Assembly (NCBI GenBank): GCA_016190465.1
Contig: JACPQP010000256.1
Location: 1 to 6,509, forward strand
Direction of reading: 5' to 3'
Length of the DNA stretch: 6,509 nt
Origin: Chloroflexota bacterium
GTDB taxonomy: Bacteria > Chloroflexota > UBA6077 > FW602-bin22 > JACPQP01
This document shows positions 1 through 6,282 of the stretch, piece by piece (position 1 is the first letter of the stretch; each line of letters opens with the position of its first letter). Under the pieces are notes generated by a model. That model searched no databases and was not told the DNA's origin. It was given only the letters and a program-made list of their open reading frames with translations. The translations under genes and the position numbers were made by a program.

Positions 1-1
1 C

Positions 2-1762
2 CTGGTGGGCGCGCTCGCCACGGCGGCCAGGCATACTGTTGGTCGCCAGCTTCGGCGACAGGCCGCGTTCGCGCGGTTCGCTCAGGAGTGTTTCAGCGAC
101 ACGCTGTCCTGGTCCTCGTCGCTGATCCTGGATGCGCTCGTGCGCAACCTGTCCGCGGGGATTGGACTACGGGCCACGGTTCTCCAGCTCGACGAGTCCG
201 GTCGGCACATCGTCGCGGCGGCGCGCTGCACACCGGGCGACCCCTGGGTGATTCATCCGCTCGAGTTCTGCCAGATCGGTCTCGTCGACTGGCCGGATGC
301 GCTCACGGTGGTGGGCTCCCGCGTCGAGCGCGCTTACGTGCAGCCCCACGAGCTCCCGCGACTACCGTCGATCTTGCTTCGCCAGCTCGCTTTGCCCGAC
401 GCGCTCCTCTTGCCCCTGACTGGTGGCGACCGGGTGCTGGGACTCATCCTGATTGACCATCAGCGGCGCCGCCGCCCGTTCGCTGCCGATGAAGCCGCTT
501 TTGCGCGGGCGCTCGGGGCTCAGGCCGGTCGGCTGCTCACCTCCGCCGACGCATCTCGCAACTCCCTCACCCGGTCACAGCAGCTCGCGGCGCTGTACCA
601 GTTGAGCCTGGAGCTGATGACGCAGATCGAGCGCTCCCGGCTCTACGGGGCAATTGTCAGCGCGGCGGTGAACCTCGTGGGAGCAACCGCCGGGTTCCTG
701 GTCCTGTCGCGGCCGGATGAGGGACGCCAGCTCTGGGCGACGGGCATCGACGAGGAGGCGCTGGCGGGCAACCCGGGACGGTCCCTGGTCGAACTGGCGC
801 ACCAGTGCACGGTCTCGGCCGAGGCGCGGTGGCAACGGCTGGCCGGCTCCTGGGGCGCGCTTGGCGCGGTGCCGCTGGAGTGGGACGGCGCCATCATCGG
901 TGCGCTCGCCGTCCTCAGTCCCGCCGGGAGCGCGCCGCCCGGCGCGGCCGAGCGCGAACTGCTGCGGCGGGTGGCGACCCAGGCGGCTGCCGCCATCGCT
1001 GGCGTCACCCGGCGCGGTGAGAGCGCCGAAGCCGAGACCCAACGCCGTGTCGGTCTCGTCCTGGACGACGTCGTCTCGACGATCTGCCACGAGCTGCGGG
1101 CGCCCCTCGGGTTGATCCGGGGTTATGCCGAGACGCTGCTCCGGCGCGATCGGCCGCCCTCCGACCCCTGGCGGACGGAGTTTCTCGACGGGATCGTCCG
1201 CGCCGCCAGTCGGATGGCCGACATCTTGAGCGACCTCGCCAGCACACGCCTTGGCGACGCGGGGACGGTCCTGCTTCAGATTGAGGATGTGCCATTGCGG
1301 GATATCGTGGACCAGGGGCTGGCATCCGTGCGTGACAGCGCCCGGATGCGCCATCAGCTCCTGATGGAGGTCCCGGCCGACGCTGTCGTACGGGTCGACC
1401 GTCGCCAGGTCGAGCGCGTGGTGGCCAACCTGTTGGGCAACGCAGTCAAGTATTCGCCGGCGGGCACCACGATCCGCGTGGCCGCTGTCCGCGGCGCGGC
1501 CACCGTCCAGTTGACGGTGGCCGACGAGGGCATCGGGATTGCGCCGGAAGACGCCCCACACCTGTTCGAGAAGTTCTATCGGGGCCGAACCGTCGCCAGG
1601 ATCGCCCCGGACGGCCTCGGCATCGGCCTCTACCTCTGCAAGCGGATCGTCGACGCCCACGGCGGCACCATCGTCGTCGAGCGCGGGCCCACCGGGGGAA
1701 CCATCGTCTCGGTCACTCTTCCTGGCGGTCGCCAGATCGAGGGGCGGGCCGAGTCGGAATAG
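2..1762 (+). CDS. Sensor histidine kinase, GAF-GAF-HisKA-HATPase_c (probably 5'-partial)
   Basis: Two-component sensor kinase: it should autophosphorylate on histidine and pass the phosphate to a response regulator that is not in this window. Residues are counted from the GTG at 5. A first GAF-like domain spans about 45-178 and a second about 195-335. A HisKA dimerisation helix pair follows (about 350-415), with H-box CHELRAPLG and phospho-acceptor His362. The ATP-binding domain (about 460-578) has all its boxes: N-box NLLGNAVKYS with Asn479, G1 DEGIGI (Asp507, Gly509, Gly511), F-box FEKFYRG and G2 GLGIGL (537-542). All catalytic residues are present, so it should be active. No membrane helix is seen in the visible part. 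The frame is open to the left edge and no ribosome binding site can be seen before the GTG, so the true start, and perhaps a transmembrane or PAS segment, probably lies outside. The ligand sensed by the GAF domains cannot be told. Confidence 0.93.
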   Translation: MVGALATAARHTVGRQLRRQAAFARFAQECFSDTLSWSSSLILDALVRNLSAGIGLRATVLQLDESGRHIVAAARCTPGDPWVIHPLEFCQIGLVDWPDALTVVGSRVERAYVQPHELPRLPSILLRQLALPDALLLPLTGGDRVLGLILIDHQRRRRPFAADEAAFARALGAQAGRLLTSADASRNSLTRSQQLAALYQLSLELMTQIERSRLYGAIVSAAVNLVGATAGFLVLSRPDEGRQLWATGIDEEALAGNPGRSLVELAHQCTVSAEARWQRLAGSWGALGAVPLEWDGAIIGALAVLSPAGSAPPGAAERELLRRVATQAAAAIAGVTRRGESAEAETQRRVGLVLDDVVSTICHELRAPLGLIRGYAETLLRRDRPPSDPWRTEFLDGIVRAASRMADILSDLASTRLGDAGTVLLQIEDVPLRDIVDQGLASVRDSARMRHQLLMEVPADAVVRVDRRQVERVVANLLGNAVKYSPAGTTIRVAAVRGAATVQLTVADEGIGIAPEDAPHLFEKFYRGRTVARIAPDGLGIGLYLCKRIVDAHGGTIVVERGPTGGTIVSVTLPGGRQIEGRAESE

Positions 1763-1808
1763 GAGCAGGAAGCAGTGACGTTGAGCAAGCAGGTGACCTC
1801 ACCCCCAA

Positions 1809-1833
1809 CCCCCTCTCCGACGCGGAGAGGGGG
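1809..1833. terminator. Perfect 10-bp GC-rich hairpin after the kinase gene
   Basis: CCCCCTCTCC (1809-1818) and GGAGAGGGGG (1824-1833) form a perfect 10-bp stem with a 5-nt loop, 46 bp after the kinase stop and inside a convergent gap. No T-tract follows on either strand, so it is not a textbook intrinsic terminator. A terminator or mRNA-stabilising role is inferred from position. The motif also resembles, from memory, dispersed REP-like repeats of GC-rich bacteria. Confidence 0.5.
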
Positions 1834-1841
1834 AGCCGCCA

Positions 1842-1907
1842 CCCCCCTCCCCGCGTCGGGCTTGGCTCAGGAACGGCGGGCAGGGGGGAGATGTCTGTCC
1901 CCTGCCC
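1842..1907. repeat. Overlapping alternative hairpins in the convergent gap
   Basis: The arm at 1842-1854 pairs with 1876-1888 over 13 positions with one mismatch (1849 against 1881) and a 21-nt loop. The same right-hand bases also take part in a perfect 9-bp stem: GGGCAGGGG (1878-1886) with CCCCTGCCC (1899-1907), loop 12 nt. The two structures share 1878-1886 and so exclude each other. The segment lies between the kinase hairpin and the 3' end of the minus-strand propeller gene. Together with 1809-1833 it fills most of the 177-bp gap, which holds no credible gene. Confidence 0.45.
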
Positions 1908-1939
1908 TCACACAATCTGAAACCTGCAATCCGCGTTCC

Positions 1940-3100
1940 CTACGGCGGAGTTGGCGACACCGGGAGATTCGCCACGGGTGCCGGAGGAGTCGCAGTGCGA
2001 GCAAAAACCACCGCGGTCGGCCCGAGGCCGACCTCGATGGTGCCGATCACGTTGCGCATCCCCACGTCGACCACCGCGACGGAATTGGCCGCGGCGTTCG
2101 TGACAAAGGCACGCGTGCCGTCGGCATTGAACACGACGGCCGTCGGGGCACCGCCCGTGACGACGTGACCGGCGATCTGATCCCTGGCCGCATCGATGAC
2201 GACGACGTGACCCGTGCCACCCGGCGCGGTCGCCTGGACCGCGACGTAGACCTGGCCGCCATCTGGACTGGCGGCGAGCCCGGCCGGCGAACCGTTTAGC
2301 TTCAGGGTCTCGGTGACCACGTTCCGGGTCGCGTCGATCACCGACACGCTCTGGGAGCCCGCGTTCGCCACGTACACCATCTCCCCATCGGGGGAGACGG
2401 CCACGGCAACCGGGCCCTGGCCCACCGGGACGGAGACGACTAACTGGCTCGCCATTGTGTCGACGACCGACACCGAGTTGTCCGCGTAGTTTGCGACGTA
2501 CAGGACGCCCCCCCGTCGCGAGGTGAACGCGAGCCCCCGGGGTTCTCGCCCGACTTTCACGGTGGCCGCCTCCACCCGGCGGGTGGTATCAACCACGGAC
2601 ACCGTCGCCGAGCCCCCGTTCGAGACGAAGGCGATCGCGGCCGATGGGTGCATGACGATCGACCAGGGCTGTGCACCAACCGTCACTTCTGCCGCCCGCT
2701 GACGGGCAGCGAGATCCACGACGACGACGCTGCTTCCCCCGGCGTTCACCGCCGTCAGCCAGGCATGGCGACCATCAGGGGTAATCGCGACGCCGCGAAC
2801 CGAGGTACCGGAGTCGATCGTGTCCTGGAGCCGGAGCGTCTCGGCATTCACGATGGACAGGCTTCGACCCTGGAGGTTCGCCGTGACCACCTGCGCGGCC
2901 CCGGCGACCGGGGTTGCGCGGGCGCTGGCAACCGTCGGCGTCTCCTGGCTGACCGGAGACGCCAGCGGGGGCGCCAGCGAGGACGGCTGGAACTGACGCG
3001 GTGGCCCGGACCCTGCCGAGCAGGCGAGGCCAAGTGCGGCGCTGACGACCACCACGGCGACGTAGGCGAGCAGGGAGCGTGTGCGGGCGAGCGCGTGCAC
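1940..3100 (-). CDS. Exported seven-bladed YVTN beta-propeller protein, probable lipoprotein
   Basis: 386 residues, with a signal peptide followed by a propeller of about 42-residue repeats. The N-terminus has Arg6 and Arg8, then a hydrophobic stretch (about 10-26) ending LGLAC, so Cys27 could be lipidated. The lipobox is imperfect, with Gly at -3 and Leu at -2. A Pro/Ser/Ala-rich linker runs to about 67. Seven repeats of the form S-V-x-V-V-D ... V-G-x-x-P-x-x-V-x-x-x-P-D-G-x-x-x-Y-V-x-N follow, at about 68-118, 122-161, 162-204, 206-246, 248-289, 295-335 and 337-367. The strand VVTAN near 70 probably closes blade seven. The tail is proline-rich. Repeat motifs include YVANY, YVANA and FVTNA. 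The GTG at 3100 is chosen because a perfect AGGAGG lies 8 nt upstream (3114-3109) and it places the signal peptide at the N-terminus; a longer reading from 3199 adds 33 unlikely residues. Such domains usually bind proteins or surface polymers; no catalytic site is visible and the role is unknown. Confidence 0.88.
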   Translation of the reverse strand: MHALARTRSLLAYVAVVVVSAALGLACSAGSGPPRQFQPSSLAPPLASPVSQETPTVASARATPVAGAAQVVTANLQGRSLSIVNAETLRLQDTIDSGTSVRGVAITPDGRHAWLTAVNAGGSSVVVVDLAARQRAAEVTVGAQPWSIVMHPSAAIAFVSNGGSATVSVVDTTRRVEAATVKVGREPRGLAFTSRRGGVLYVANYADNSVSVVDTMASQLVVSVPVGQGPVAVAVSPDGEMVYVANAGSQSVSVIDATRNVVTETLKLNGSPAGLAASPDGGQVYVAVQATAPGGTGHVVVIDAARDQIAGHVVTGGAPTAVVFNADGTRAFVTNAAANSVAVVDVGMRNVIGTIEVGLGPTAVVFARTATPPAPVANLPVSPTPP

Positions 3101-3108
3101 CGCGGATA

Positions 3109-3114
3109 CCTCCT
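3109..3114 (-). promoter_or_regulatory. Ribosome binding site AGGAGG that fixes the GTG start of the propeller gene
   Basis: On the minus strand AGGAGG is followed by 8 nt and then GTG at 3100. The upstream in-frame ATGs (3199 and the others before 3100) have no comparable site, so this decides the start codon. Confidence 0.75.
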
Positions 3115-3115
3115 C

Positions 3116-3144
3116 GATCATTGCCCCACAGATCATTGCCCCAC
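3116..3144. repeat. 14-bp tandem direct repeat just upstream of the propeller ribosome binding site
   Basis: GATCATTGCCCCAC occurs at 3116-3129 and again at 3131-3144, a period of 15 bp. It abuts the ribosome binding site of the minus-strand propeller gene, so it lies in that gene's leader or promoter. It could be a regulator site or simply a small duplication. It also duplicates an in-frame ATG, which helps explain the misleading upstream start codons. Confidence 0.6.
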
Positions 3145-3171
3145 GATTGGTAACTGACGGTTGCAACGGAC

Positions 3172-3203
3172 GTGCCATCCGGCCGTCGTTCGGTGCCATC
3201 CGG
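3172..3203. repeat. 11-bp direct repeats spaced 21 bp in the divergent promoter region
   Basis: GTGCCATCCGG is present at 3172-3182 and 3193-3203. The 21-bp offset equals about two turns of B-DNA, an arrangement often used by regulators that bind one face of the helix. The pair lies between the divergent propeller and deacetylase genes. An operator role is inference only. Confidence 0.4.
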
Positions 3204-3234
3204 GGCCGGCATGCCCGGCGTTTCTCCCGCGCCG

Positions 3235-3263
3235 TTGTTGGGATTTCGGGGCGATGTTACAAT
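3235..3263 (+). promoter_or_regulatory. Sigma-70-type promoter for the PIG-L deacetylase gene
   Basis: TTGTTG (3235-3240) is followed by a 17-bp spacer and TACAAT (3258-3263). The -10 matches the consensus at 5 of 6 positions, and the spacing is ideal. Transcription would begin near 3270, about 49 nt before the ATG at 3319. A weak hairpin, GAAAG (3273-3277) with CTTTC (3284-3288), would sit at the start of the transcript. Confidence 0.6.
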
Positions 3264-3318
3264 CTGACTGTGGAAAGATGACACTTTCGAGGATGGCGAT
3301 GGAGGATAGCTCCCCACG

Positions 3319-4026
3319 ATGACGACAGCACTGGTGGTGAAGCGGGCGCTGGTGATCGGCGCGCACGCGGACGATGTCGAGTTCACCAGCGCCGGCACGG
3401 TGGCCCGCTGGACAAGCGAGGGAGCAGTTGTCGGCTATGTCCTGTGCACGGATAGCTCGCGGGGGACCGACGACCCACGACTACCCCCACGTGAGCTGGC
3501 CCGGATCCGCCAGAAGGAGCAGCGAGCGGCGGCTCTGAAGGTCGGCGTCCGCGAGTGCTGGTTTCTCGGCTACGAGGATGGCACGCTCGAGCCGACGCTC
3601 GCGCTGCGGCGCGACCTGGTGCGGGCGATCCGATCCTTTCGGCCCGATACCGTCATCTGCCCCGATCCGACGGTGCGCTGGCACGGCCAGGGCTACCTGA
3701 ACCATCCAGACCACCTGGCGGTGGCCGACGCGGCGCTGGCCGCCATCTATCCGTCGGCCCGCGATCGCTGGGCGTTCCCGGAGCTCCTGGCCGAGGGCCT
3801 CGAGCCCCACAAGGTTGGCACGGTGCTGCTCAGCGCCCCGGCCGAGCCGGACACCTGGGTCGACATCAGCGCCACCATCGACCTCAAGGTCGCCGCCTTG
3901 CTCGAGCACAAGAGCCAGATCACCGATCCGGGCGCCGTCGAGTTCGTCCGCGACTGGGGCCGGCGGGCCGGCGTCGCCCAGGGCCTCCCCTATGCCGAGG
4001 CCTTTCGCGCCTTCTTCCTGGGCTAA
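3319..4026 (+). CDS. PIG-L/LmbE family zinc-dependent deacetylase
   Basis: 235 residues, the usual length for a bacterial LmbE-like N-acetylglucosaminyl deacetylase. These enzymes use a metal ion, normally zinc, to remove an acetyl group from an N-acetyl sugar or sugar conjugate, as MshB and BshB do in making mycothiol and bacillithiol. The N-terminal motif is AHADD (15-19), in place of the common AHPDD. By comparison with MshB, His16 and Asp19 should be metal ligands and Asp18 the catalytic base. The third ligand is His132 in NHPDH (128-132). The C-terminal PYAEAFRAF (224-232) is also typical. No signal peptide, so cytoplasmic. The substrate cannot be told: no glycosyltransferase or thiol-ligase gene is nearby. 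GGAGGA at 3301-3306 is 12 nt from the ATG, rather far for a ribosome binding site. A 9-codon upstream ORF (ATG 3293) ends in a TGA overlapping this ATG, so coupled initiation is possible. GTG at 3334 is an alternative start. Confidence 0.92.
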   Translation: MTTALVVKRALVIGAHADDVEFTSAGTVARWTSEGAVVGYVLCTDSSRGTDDPRLPPRELARIRQKEQRAAALKVGVRECWFLGYEDGTLEPTLALRRDLVRAIRSFRPDTVICPDPTVRWHGQGYLNHPDHLAVADAALAAIYPSARDRWAFPELLAEGLEPHKVGTVLLSAPAEPDTWVDISATIDLKVAALLEHKSQITDPGAVEFVRDWGRRAGVAQGLPYAEAFRAFFLG

Positions 4027-4043
4027 TCCTCCTGAAGAGACAG

Positions 4044-4079
4044 GCGCGTCGGCGTCGGAGAAGGAAGACGCCGACGCGC
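4044..4079. terminator. Perfect 13-bp stem between convergent genes, likely bidirectional terminator
   Basis: GCGCGTCGGCGTC (4044-4056) and GACGCCGACGCGC (4067-4079) pair perfectly around a 10-nt loop. The stem begins 17 bp after the deacetylase stop and ends 20 bp before the stop of the minus-strand small membrane protein gene. That position fits a shared terminator. There is no T-run on either side, so Rho-independent strength is uncertain. Confidence 0.65.
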
Positions 4080-4099
4080 GGAGGACGACGCGCTGGTCT

Positions 4100-4366
4100 C
4101 TAGCGGAGCATCGAGCGAATCTCACGCTCGGGACGGAGCATCTTGTAGAAGAGGCCCGAGAGCAACACGGTGGGCACCCAGAGCCCGACGAACAGGCTCT
4201 CCCACCGCCGCCCGGTCAGGAACAGGCCGAGCGACGCCAGCATTGACCCGACCATGCTCAACCAGTAAGTCGAGCTCGGGAGGTTGCTGAGCTGCTCGAA
4301 CACGCTGATGGTCGGCTCGCGCGCCTCTTCCAGTCGCCCACGCACTTCGCGGATCGGTTGCGCCAT
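4100..4366 (-). CDS. Small conserved-type membrane protein, two predicted TM helices
   Basis: 88 residues and no recognised enzymatic motif. A charged amphipathic N-terminus (REVRGRLEEARE, about 6-17) precedes two hydrophobic helices at about 33-51 and 56-76, joined by a short TGRRWE loop. The C-terminus is basic (RPEREIRSMLR). The segment LFVGLWVPTVLLSGLFYKML recalls, from memory, a family of small uncharacterised bacterial membrane proteins with a similar LFVGxWxPT motif; a search would be needed to confirm this. The ATG at 4366 is chosen because GAAAGGAGG lies 10 nt upstream (AGGAGG at 4382-4377). A longer reading from 4507 crosses low-complexity intergenic repeats and has no such site. 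The gene lies 183 bp downstream of the ABC ATPase on the same strand, so readthrough is possible, but no functional link is shown. Confidence 0.78.
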   Translation of the reverse strand: MAQPIREVRGRLEEAREPTISVFEQLSNLPSSTYWLSMVGSMLASLGLFLTGRRWESLFVGLWVPTVLLSGLFYKMLRPEREIRSMLR

Positions 4367-4376
4367 AAGTACAGCG

Positions 4377-4382
4377 CCTCCT
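4377..4382 (-). promoter_or_regulatory. Ribosome binding site AGGAGG of the small membrane protein gene
   Basis: On the minus strand GAAAGGAGG precedes the ATG at 4366 with a 10-nt spacer. It rules out the longer in-frame reading that starts at 4507. Confidence 0.7.
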
Positions 4383-4389
4383 TTCACTA

Positions 4390-4454
4390 TCTCGTGTCGT
4401 TGTCTCGTGTCTTGGTCTCGGGGTATTCCAGATCCCTTTTCCAGATCCGTTGCC
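4390..4454. repeat. 13-bp periodic short repeats upstream of the small membrane protein gene
   Basis: TCTCGTGTC occurs at 4390-4398 and 4403-4411, with a third partial copy TCTCG at 4416. TTCCAGATCC occurs at 4426-4435 and 4439-4448. Both sets have a 13-bp offset, so the stretch looks like two adjacent duplications in the same register. The rest of the 4367-4549 gap holds no gene or convincing promoter that I can see. Confidence 0.5.
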
Positions 4455-4549
4455 CGTCGGCCCCATCGGCTGGCCCGCAGATGGACGGGTCTGCCGGCTC
4501 TCCGCAAGATTCGCGCCGGACCGCGGACGAAACGGCAGATGAACAGAGA

Positions 4550-5653
4550 TCAGTACAGCAGCGAGCGCTGGGTGCGCTTGTCGAAGAGGTGGAGCTTGCG
4601 CGTGTCGACGACCAGGGTCGTCCGCTGCCCGCGTCGCAGCTCGCAGTCGGGGCCCAGGCGGGCCGTGAAGTGTTGCCGGGCGATGACGAGGTGCACGTAG
4701 ACCTCCGCCCCCATCGGCTCCACCAGGTCGACTGTCGCTTCGACCGTGGAGTCCGGCGGCGCGTGCTCGACGTCGTGCGGCTCGAACAGGTGCTCGGGCC
4801 GGATGCCCAGCACGATCTCCTCGCCAATGCGGCGCTCGATCGGGCGGGCGACGTGGGGCGGCAGTTGCAGTTTGACGCCGATGCCCTCGACGAAGACCGC
4901 CTCGCCCTCGGCGATGATCTGCACGTCGAAGAAGCTCATCGCCGGATTGCCGATGAATCCGGCGACAAAGAGGTTGCCCGGCCGGTTGTAGAGCACCTCG
5001 GGGGCGCCGAGCTGCTGGAGGATCCCATTGTTCAGGACGGCGATGCGATCCCCCAGGGTCATCGCCTCCTGCTGATCGTGAGTGACGTAGATGGTGGTCG
5101 TCCGCAGCCGCTCGTGCAGGCGGATCAGCTCGGCCCGCGTGGCGACCCGAAGCTTGACGTCGAGGTTCGACAGCGGCTCGTCCATCAGGAACACCGCCGG
5201 GTCCCGGACGAGGGCCCGACCCAGGGCGACGCGCTGGCGCTGGCCACCGGAGAGCTCCCTGGGCTTCCGCTGGAGCAGTTCGGCGATGCCCAGCATCTCG
5301 GCGGTCCGGCGCACTCGTTCATCGACTTCGCCCCGGGGCAGGCGGCGCAGACGGAGCGGGTGCGCCATGTTGTCGTAGGCGTTCATGTGGGGGTAGAGCG
5401 CATAGCTCTGGAAGACCATCGCCACGTCGCGATCTTTCGGGGCGAGGTCGTTGACCACGCGGTTGCCGATGTAGATGCGCCCGGTGGTCGCCTCCTCCAG
5501 CCCGGCGACGAGGCGAAGCGCCGTCGACTTGCCCGAGCCGGATGGGCCGACCAGCACGATGAACTCGCGGTCGTGGACCTCCAGGTCGAGGTCGCGCAGC
5601 GCCACGACATCGCCGAAGAACTTGCTGACCTGCTCGAAGATCACCCGAGCCAT
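4550..5653 (-). CDS. Sugar-type ABC transporter ATP-binding protein (MalK/UgpC/MsmK family)
   Basis: 367 residues, standard for this family. It should hydrolyse ATP on the inner face of the membrane to drive a carbohydrate or glycerol-phosphate importer. Motifs in order: Walker A GPSGSGKST (36-44), Q-loop FQSYALYPHM with Gln82, signature LSGGQ (134-138), Walker B VFLMDEP (154-160), D-loop SNLD (162-165) and H-loop His192. The C-terminal part (about 235-367) is the OB-fold/TOBE regulatory region, with GIRPEH (283-288) and EPMGAEVYVHL (312-322), both typical of MalK/UgpC. The ATG at 5653 is chosen because GGTGGAG lies 7 nt upstream and MARVIFEQVSK matches the usual family start; an upstream ATG at 5695 adds 14 unlikely residues. 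No permease or substrate-binding gene is adjacent. It may be a stand-alone ATPase shared by several sugar importers, as reported for MsmK; the substrate cannot be assigned. Confidence 0.95.
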   Translation of the reverse strand: MARVIFEQVSKFFGDVVALRDLDLEVHDREFIVLVGPSGSGKSTALRLVAGLEEATTGRIYIGNRVVNDLAPKDRDVAMVFQSYALYPHMNAYDNMAHPLRLRRLPRGEVDERVRRTAEMLGIAELLQRKPRELSGGQRQRVALGRALVRDPAVFLMDEPLSNLDVKLRVATRAELIRLHERLRTTTIYVTHDQQEAMTLGDRIAVLNNGILQQLGAPEVLYNRPGNLFVAGFIGNPAMSFFDVQIIAEGEAVFVEGIGVKLQLPPHVARPIERRIGEEIVLGIRPEHLFEPHDVEHAPPDSTVEATVDLVEPMGAEVYVHLVIARQHFTARLGPDCELRRGQRTTLVVDTRKLHLFDKRTQRSLLY

Positions 5654-5693
5654 CGTGCGTCTCCACCTGGTGTCCCGCGGGCTTCCTCGTCGC

Positions 5694-5723
5694 ATGGTGG
5701 CACGTCGGGGAGCCGCTTGTCAA
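5694..5723 (-). promoter_or_regulatory. Candidate sigma-70 promoter for the ABC ATPase gene
   Basis: On the minus strand a perfect TTGACA (5723-5718) is followed by an 18-bp spacer and CACCAT (5699-5694). The -35 is ideal but the -10 is weak, at 3 of 6 matches. Transcription would start near 5687, leaving a leader of about 34 nt before the ATG at 5653. The rest of the 5654-5847 gap shows no gene and no clear terminator for the upstream membrane protein. Confidence 0.4.
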
Positions 5724-5847
5724 GGCGGGAGAGACCACTCACGGCGATTCGGCTGGGGGAGGAGGTCGTGCACCTGGCCAGCACGGTCCGGCATGGGGTG
5801 TCGTCCACCAGGAGTCCGCGAGCGCCGACGTGGGGCGGGGGTAGCTG

Positions 5848-6282
5848 CTATTCCTCCATCCCCGGCGGCACGTCGCCGGTGAGTCGCATCGCCAGGAACG
5901 CTCCGGCCAGGACGAAGACCAGGGCGAACACCAGGTAGGCGATCACCTGGCCCCTCACGGCCTCGGCAGGGATCAGCCCGAAGCTCCGCCGAAGCAGCAC
6001 GACTTCGAGGCGGCCGACCGTGCTGAGGATGGCGACGACCAGGACGAACGGCAGCAGGGTGAGTCGGGACAGCGATTCGCGCACCGTCCGCACACCGAAG
6101 ATGACCCCGGCGAGGGCGTGGACCGGCGCGCTGATGATGAACGGAAAGTCGATCACCGGGCGCACGTCCGGCGGGCCATAGGTGGTGAGGTAGTAGACGT
6201 AGAACGCCAACTGCACTACCAGCGCGACAAGCCCGCCCAGCAGGCCGTAGACGACGGCGGTGAAGAGGCCATAGGGAGTCAT
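5848..6282 (-). CDS. Hypothetical integral membrane protein, four predicted TM helices
   Basis: 144 residues, family not recognised. Hydrophobic helices lie at about 5-31, 45-63, 73-96 and 112-132. The segments between them carry the charges (for example RTVRESLSR and RRSFGLIPAEAVRG), and the acidic tail is GDVPPGMEE. Prolines and tyrosines cluster after helix 1 (YYLTTYGPPDVRP). There is no signal-peptidase site, so it should be a plain inner-membrane protein. The ATG at 6282 is preferred: the 55 extra residues of the longer reading from 6447 come from the 89-bp repeat and lack membrane character. No good ribosome binding site directly precedes 6282. Instead a 13-codon ORF with a strong site ends in a TGA that overlaps this ATG (ATGA), which suggests coupled translation. 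It lies 194 bp upstream of the ABC ATPase gene on the same strand, but nothing shows that it is a permease. Confidence 0.75.
   Translation of the reverse strand: MTPYGLFTAVVYGLLGGLVALVVQLAFYVYYLTTYGPPDVRPVIDFPFIISAPVHALAGVIFGVRTVRESLSRLTLLPFVLVVAILSTVGRLEVVLLRRSFGLIPAEAVRGQVIAYLVFALVFVLAGAFLAMRLTGDVPPGMEE

Noticed and set aside
575..1660. 361-codon open frame antisense to the kinase gene
   Set aside because: It is a GC-driven shadow: the opposite strand encodes a complete set of kinase motifs, and this frame shows no domain and no ribosome binding site.
1775..2299. Plus-strand frame starting GTG just after the kinase stop, with an AGGAG-like sequence before it
   Set aside because: It translates through the GC-rich hairpins and then opposite the propeller gene; the product is low-complexity and Arg-rich.
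3101..3199. In-frame upstream ATGs extending the propeller protein by up to 33 residues
   Set aside because: They would bury the signal peptide, and two arise from the 14-bp tandem repeat. The perfect AGGAGG fits only the GTG at 3100.
4367..4549. Possible small RNA or promoter in the gap between the ABC gene and the small membrane protein gene
   Set aside because: No clear -35/-10 pair and only a weak 5-bp stem were seen, so nothing beyond the short repeats is supported.
5749..5850. AGGAGG followed closely by GTG on the plus strand near 5760
   Set aside because: The spacing of about 2 nt is too short, and the frame runs into the antisense of the four-helix protein gene with no sensible product.
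4358..5938. 526-codon open frame antisense to the ABC ATPase gene
   Set aside because: It runs straight across the ABC gene and two intergenic gaps. Its Asp/Arg/Val-rich content is typical of a frame opposite a GC-rich gene.
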